Below the pieces are notes generated by a model. It saw nothing but the letters and a program-made list of their open reading frames with translations, did not search any database and had not been told where the DNA came from. Source: Ideonella sp. (GTDB taxonomy: Bacteria; Pseudomonadota; Gammaproteobacteria; Burkholderiales; Burkholderiaceae_C). Taken from it: a DNA stretch of 64,000 bases. A program made the position numbers and the translations under genes. The DNA lies in contig JABTUY010000005.1 in NCBI GenBank assembly GCA_015075165.1, positions 248,001 through 312,000 of the forward strand, read 5' to 3'. Below are positions 60,329-64,000 of this stretch, piece after piece (the first letter of the stretch is position 1; each line of letters starts with the position of its first letter).

Positions 60329-61777
60329 TCAGCGCGGGGGTTTCGCGCCTGCGGGCCGGACGGCCGCGGCGGGTGCAAGCGGCAGCACGAGCGTCACCGC
60401 CAGCCCGCGCCCGCCGTCGCCGGCGGTGACCTCCATGCGCCCGCCGTGCCGCTCGGCGACCGAGCGCACGATCGCCAGGCCGATGCCCGAGCCGGGCTGC
60501 GTCGCGTTGCTGCCACGGAAAAAGCGCTCGCCGGCACGCGCGAGTTCGGCCGCGGGGATGCCCGGGCCGTCGTCGCGTACGGTGAGCCGCGCCTCGCGCT
60601 CGCTGGCCGCCATCATCACCGTCACGTGCGTGCCGCCGCCGGCGCCGGCATGGCGGATCGCGTTGTGCAGCAGGTTGACCAGCGCCTCCTTCAGCAGCCC
60701 CGCGTGTGCGACGACGACCAGCGGTGCCCCCGGCTCGGCCGGCTCGAGCCCGAGGTCGACGCCGTGCTCGCGCGCCGGGCGCCACCAGCCGCGCGTGACG
60801 TCGGCGGCGAACGCGTGCAGCTCGAGCGGTGCCGGTTCGAGCGGTGCGCTGTCGGCGCGCGCCAGCAGCAGCATCTGGTTGGTCTGCCGCACCGTCTCGT
60901 CGAGCTGCACGCGCAGAGCGTCGAGCGCGCCGCGCAGCCGCGCGCCGTCGCTCTCGCGCAGCGCGTAGCCGAGCTGCGTCGCCAGCGTCGCCAGCGGCGT
61001 GCGCAGCTGGTGCGACGCGTCGTCGATGAAGCGCCGGCGCTCCTGCATCAGGCCGCGCGTGCGCTCGACATGCTGGTTGACCGCATCGATCAGCGGCTGC
61101 ACGTCGGCCGGCACGTCGGGTGCGGCGATCGGCGTCAGGTCGTGCGGCGAGCGCGCGGCCACCTCGTGACGCAGCCGCTGCAGCGGCTTCAGCGCCCAGC
61201 CGATGCCCAGCAGCAGCAGCGCGCCGGCCAGCAGTACCAGCAGCGCGTCGCGCGACAGCGCCTGCACGACCAGCGCGCGCGTGAACTGCTCGCGCGCGGT
61301 CAGCGGCTCGGCCACCTGGATCACCACGCGCTGCGCGCGGCTCTGCCCGGCCAGCGGCCGGTCGAGCACGCGCGCGTAGCTCGCCAGCCGCACCGGCTCG
61401 CCGAAGTAGCTCGCGTCTGCGAACTTCGGCTGGCCGGTGGCGAGCTGGCCCGGCGCCGGCAGGCCGGCGTCGCCGATCTCGACCAGCGCGTCTTCGGTGG
61501 CCACGCGGTAGTGCACCGGGCCGCTGGCGGTCAGCTCGAAGAACTCGAGCATGCGATACGGCAGCTCGACCGCGAGGCCGCCCGACGCGGTGGAGATGCT
61601 GGCGTCGATCGACTTCAGCGCACCGAGCAGCGAGCGGTCGTACGCCGCGTTGGCGGCGTCGAGCGCGGTGCGCCACGTCAGCCACAGCTCGGCGGCGACT
61701 GCCAGCAGCATGCCCGGCAGCAGCGCCAGCAGCAGCGCGCGCCGCAGGCTCAGCCGGTGCCAGCGCCGCAGGTTCAA
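60329..61777 (-). CDS. tctE: Sensor histidine kinase TctE
   Basis: The 482-residue kinase has transmembrane helices at about 12-28 and 178-194 enclosing a periplasmic sensor domain, then a HAMP-like linker. The H-box is FIDDASHQLRTPLATL (His256), the N-box LLKEALVNLLHNAIRHAG, and the ATP-binding glycines lie in RDDGPGIPAAEL and GSGIGLAIVRSVAERHGGRM. It senses the tricarboxylate or the loaded binding protein and phosphorylates TctD. Its start overlaps the tctD stop (61774-61777). Confidence 0.92.
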   Translation of the reverse strand: MNLRRWHRLSLRRALLLALLPGMLLAVAAELWLTWRTALDAANAAYDRSLLGALKSIDASISTASGGLAVELPYRMLEFFELTASGPVHYRVATEDALVEIGDAGLPAPGQLATGQPKFADASYFGEPVRLASYARVLDRPLAGQSRAQRVVIQVAEPLTAREQFTRALVVQALSRDALLVLLAGALLLLGIGWALKPLQRLRHEVAARSPHDLTPIAAPDVPADVQPLIDAVNQHVERTRGLMQERRRFIDDASHQLRTPLATLATQLGYALRESDGARLRGALDALRVQLDETVRQTNQMLLLARADSAPLEPAPLELHAFAADVTRGWWRPAREHGVDLGLEPAEPGAPLVVVAHAGLLKEALVNLLHNAIRHAGAGGGTHVTVMMAASEREARLTVRDDGPGIPAAELARAGERFFRGSNATQPGSGIGLAIVRSVAERHGGRMEVTAGDGGRGLAVTLVLPLAPAAAVRPAGAKPPR

Positions 61778-62460
61778 CTCGGCTCGCCGGCCGGCGGCTC
61801 GCTGTGCAGCGCGTAGCCCAGCCCGCGCACCGTGCGCACGCCCACCGGCGAGCCGTGCAGCCGCTTGCGCAGCCGGTGCACCAGCACCTCGACGGCGTCG
61901 GGCTGCACGTCGTCGTCGTCGCCGAACACGCGCTCGAGGATCTCGCGCTTGGACAGCGGCTCGCCGCTGCGCATGATCAGCACGCGCAGCACCGCGTGCT
62001 CGCGCGGCGTCAGCGCCAGCGGCGCGTGCTGCAGCGTGAACTGCTTGGAGCCGGCGTCGTAGGCGAGCGCGCCGCAGGTGAAGCGCGGATGATCACCGCC
62101 GCGCGAGCGGCGCACCAGCGCAACCAGCCGCGCCTCGAGCTCGGCGAGCTGAAACGGCTTGGCCAGAAAATCGTCGGCGCCTTCGTGCAGGCTGCCCACG
62201 CGCTCGATCAGCGAATCGCGCGCGGTGAGAATCAGCACCGGCAGCCGCTGGTCGGCGGCGCGCAGCTGCGCCAGCACCTCGCGGCCGCCGCGGCCGGGCA
62301 GGCCGAGGTCGAGGATCAGCGCGTCGTAGCGGGTGGCCTGCACGCTGGGCAGCACCATGCGGCCGTCGTCGACCCAGTCGAGCTGGATCGCGCTCTGCGC
62401 GAGCGCCTTCACCAGCCAGGCGGCGAGCTGGTGTTCGTCTTCGGCGAGCAGGACGCGCAT
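61774..62460 (-). CDS. tctD: OmpR-family response regulator TctD
   Basis: A 228-residue regulator with a receiver domain (MRVLLAEDEHQLAAWLVKAL, phospho-acceptor Asp51 in ALILDLGLPGRGG, LILTARDSL, DFLAKPFQLAELEARL) and a winged-helix effector domain (LTPREHAVLRVLIMRSGEPLSKREILERVF...VEVLVHRLRKRL...VRTVRGLGYAL). Partner of TctE; the pair should activate the downstream tctCBA genes, which follow on the same strand. First gene of the operon. Confidence 0.93.
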   Translation of the reverse strand: MRVLLAEDEHQLAAWLVKALAQSAIQLDWVDDGRMVLPSVQATRYDALILDLGLPGRGGREVLAQLRAADQRLPVLILTARDSLIERVGSLHEGADDFLAKPFQLAELEARLVALVRRSRGGDHPRFTCGALAYDAGSKQFTLQHAPLALTPREHAVLRVLIMRSGEPLSKREILERVFGDDDDVQPDAVEVLVHRLRKRLHGSPVGVRTVRGLGYALHSEPPAGEPS

Positions 62461-62641
62461 CGGTTCGGCTGTGGCACGGATCCGCCGATTCTGCGTGCTG
62501 CGCGGAGGCAGCGCCAGGCGATCAGGGCGTCGCCAGCCAGGCGCGCCGGCGGCGGATACTTAGCGCTGTTCAGCCGCTTCTCTACGAAACCGATGACTGA
62601 ACGACGGCTCTTCCTCAAAGGGGTGCCTCGTCGAAGCATTG

Positions 62642-62668
62642 CATTTGTGTACACAGCGAGACACAATG
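62642..62668. promoter_or_regulatory. Palindromic operator upstream of the Phd/PIN module
   Basis: Upstream of the antitoxin start are the perfect palindrome TGTGTACACA (62646-62655) and a wider dyad TTGTGT (62645-62650) with ACACAA (62661-62666). The TGTACA core is the recognition core reported for YefM-family repressors. It lies about 35-60 nt before the antitoxin ATG, suited to autorepression. Confidence 0.55.
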
Positions 62669-62702
62669 ACGCTTGCCGCTAATCCACACACCTGCTGCCG
62701 TC

Positions 62703-62975
62703 ATGGAAACCACCAAGGTCGGTATCCGCGAGTTCCGCTCAGGCTTGGCCGACTACATTGCTTCGGACAGACCAGTGGCCGTTACGCGCCACGGCCAGAC
62801 TGTGGGCATCTTCATTCCGACGCCGGGGCCGTCTCAGGCCGATCTGCTGGCGCTGGCGCAGGCCAGTGTCAAGCTGAGGGCGGTGATGCCGCTCGGCGAG
62901 GATGAAGTCGATGCTCTCGTCAAGGATTTCAAGGTCGCACGCAAGGCCGCAGCGCGGCAGCGCAAGCGACGCTGA
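62703..62975 (+). CDS. Phd/YefM-family antitoxin
   Basis: A 90-residue protein that opens with the Phd/YefM fold: METTKVGIREFRSGLADYIASDRPVAVTRHGQTVGIFIPTPG, typical of antitoxin DNA-binding domains. A polar helical tail ends in KAAARQRKRR, which would bind the toxin. The ATG at 62703 is preferred over a frame-extended start at 62673. The PIN toxin gene follows after 3 nt. A TGTACA-containing palindrome lies upstream. Confidence 0.88.
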   Translation: METTKVGIREFRSGLADYIASDRPVAVTRHGQTVGIFIPTPGPSQADLLALAQASVKLRAVMPLGEDEVDALVKDFKVARKAAARQRKRR

Positions 62976-62978
62976 GCG

Positions 62979-63428
62979 GTGGCTCCCCGTGCGATCGTTC
63001 TCGACGCCGACATCCTGGTGTGCGCCGTCCTCGGCAGCCGGGTGACTCAGCTGCTCGCCGACAACGCCACCGGCGTGTCGTTCCTGGCGCCCGACATTGC
63101 CTTCGACGAGGTGCGCCAGCACCTGCCGGCGATCCTTGCCAAGCGGGGGCAGTCGGCCGAAGCGGTCGAGGCGGTGTTGAGCAAACTGCAAGCTCTCGAA
63201 CGCCTCGTCGTCCAGGTTCCCGCCGAGTCGTACCTGCCGCTGAAGGATCGAGCCGTGGCACGCATCGGCGCCCGTGATCCCGACGACTGGCCGGTGCTCG
63301 CATGCGCGCTTGCGGTCGACTGCCCGATCTGGACCGAGGACTCGGACTTCTTCGGCGCTGGCGTCGCGACGTGGACGACCGCCAACATCGAGCTGTTCCT
63401 CGCCGAGGCTGATCGAGGTCATGAATGA
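62979..63428 (+). CDS. PIN-domain toxin ribonuclease
   Basis: The 149-residue protein has the PIN-domain acidic residues: RAIVLDADILVCAVLG (first Asp), PDIAFDEVRQHLPAIL (Glu), RDPDDWPVLACALAVDCPIWTEDSDFFG (two further Asp). PIN toxins of VapC type cleave RNA, usually tRNA or rRNA, and are blocked by the antitoxin encoded just upstream. It begins with GTG three bases after the antitoxin stop, so the pair is translationally coupled. The target is unknown. Confidence 0.87.
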   Translation: MAPRAIVLDADILVCAVLGSRVTQLLADNATGVSFLAPDIAFDEVRQHLPAILAKRGQSAEAVEAVLSKLQALERLVVQVPAESYLPLKDRAVARIGARDPDDWPVLACALAVDCPIWTEDSDFFGAGVATWTTANIELFLAEADRGHE

Positions 63429-63467
63429 CGACCTGGGCAACTCGCCCACGACTGGCTGACAAGCCCG

Positions 63468-64000
63468 ATGACTGGACCTCTGAGCGTTCCCCCCGCCGCC
63501 GATGCGACGACCGCAGCGCGCAACCCCCGCTCGCTGTGGCGCGAACTCGCCGACGCGATCCGCGGCACGAATGCGGACTACACCAAGATCCCGCTGCGGC
63601 GCGCGGTGCTGCTGCTGGCGGTGCCGATGGTGCTCGAGCTCCTGCTCGAGTCGACCTTCGCGGTCGTCGACATCTGGTTCGTCGCCAAGCTCGGCCCTTC
63701 GGCGGTGGCGACGGTCGGGCTGACCGAGACGTTTCTGTTCCTGCTGTACTCGATCGGCATCGGCCTGGCGATGGCGGTGACCGCGGTGGTCGCGCGCCGG
63801 GTCGGCGAGGGCGATCGCGAGGCCGCTGCGGTCAGCGCGGCGCAGGCGATCTGGATCGCGGTGCTGGCGTCGTTGCCGTTCGCCGTGGTCGGCATCGTCT
63901 GGGCGCGCGAGCTGCTGCAGCTGATGGGCGCCGACGCGTGGACGCTGACGCACGGCGTGCGCTACCTGCAGTGGATGCTGGGCGGCAACGTCGTGATCAT
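63468..64000 (+). CDS. MATE-family efflux transporter (5' part, cut by window end)
   Basis: The frame from the ATG at 63468 stays open to the last base of the window. It encodes a 47-residue cytoplasmic start and then MATE-like membrane helices: IPLRRAVLLLAVPMVLELLLESTFAVVDIWFVAKLGPSAVATVGLTETFLFLLYSIGIGLAMAVTAVVARRVGEGDREAA, followed by AQAIWIAVLASLPFAVVGIVWA. MATE proteins export organic cations by sodium or proton antiport. About 178 residues are present; full members have about 450. Confidence 0.88.
   Translation, partial: MTGPLSVPPAADATTAARNPRSLWRELADAIRGTNADYTKIPLRRAVLLLAVPMVLELLLESTFAVVDIWFVAKLGPSAVATVGLTETFLFLLYSIGIGLAMAVTAVVARRVGEGDREAAAVSAAQAIWIAVLASLPFAVVGIVWARELLQLMGADAWTLTHGVRYLQWMLGGNVVI

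Overview
The window is very GC-rich, densely packed bacterial chromosome. Gene content points to a betaproteobacterium of the Burkholderiales, possibly of the Rubrivivax/Leptothrix/Methylibium kind: DUF3305/DUF3306 formate dehydrogenase accessory genes, a Bug-type tctDECBA locus, YbaN, and the argH / algZR / hemCD arrangement. The order is inferred from gene content and base composition; no 16S rRNA gene is present.

Layout. (1) 1-5.5 kb, minus strand: a large SARP/BTAD-type ATPase-TPR regulator, a DUF1127 protein, an alpha/beta hydrolase and a SAM methyltransferase. (2) 5.5-26 kb: a respiratory formate dehydrogenase and cofactor district. It holds a TorD-like chaperone, a multi-cluster ferredoxin, DUF3306 and DUF3305 proteins, then divergently a small Tat protein, the catalytic, Fe-S and cytochrome b subunits with two small exported proteins, and fdhD. 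After it come a Rieske-like protein, a MoeA, a tungstate-type ABC transporter (tupBCA), a RES toxin module and two more MoeA proteins, one fused to a periplasmic-binding-protein-like domain. Together they suggest a Mo- or W-dependent periplasmic formate dehydrogenase with its own metal uptake and insertion apparatus. (3) 26-30 kb: housekeeping genes (DUF962, dcd, zinc peptidase, FMN 2-hydroxyacid dehydrogenase, YbaN).

(4) 30.1-41.9 kb: an acquired island of visibly lower GC. A complete group II intron stands at its left edge, and a truncated relative of the same intron at its right edge has cut a chemoreceptor gene. Between them is a catabolic unit: a LysR regulator of OccR/NocR type, a four-gene polyamine/opine-type ABC importer, a three-subunit flavin/Fe-S amine dehydrogenase of the HcnABC/opine-oxidase kind, and a RidA imine deaminase. 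The likely role is uptake and oxidative deamination of an amino acid, opine or imino acid. The right junction is rich in palindromes.

(5) 41.9-55.3 kb: dinB, an amidase, a nitronate monooxygenase, argH, then divergently algZ-algR, an unknown anchored protein, hemC, hemD, hemX and hemY, ending in tRNA-Arg(ACG) and a terminator. (6) 55.3-57.1 kb: a scarred stretch with a frameshifted, orphan HipA-like kinase. (7) 57.2-62.5 kb: a tricarboxylate transport operon with its own two-component system (tctD-tctE-tctC-tctB-tctA, minus strand). (8) 62.6-64 kb: a Phd/PIN toxin-antitoxin pair and the start of a MATE efflux gene cut by the window end.

The most distinctive regions are the island and its palindromic junctions, the three MoeA paralogues with a tungstate transporter beside one formate dehydrogenase, and the Rieske-like protein whose second ligand motif is non-canonical.
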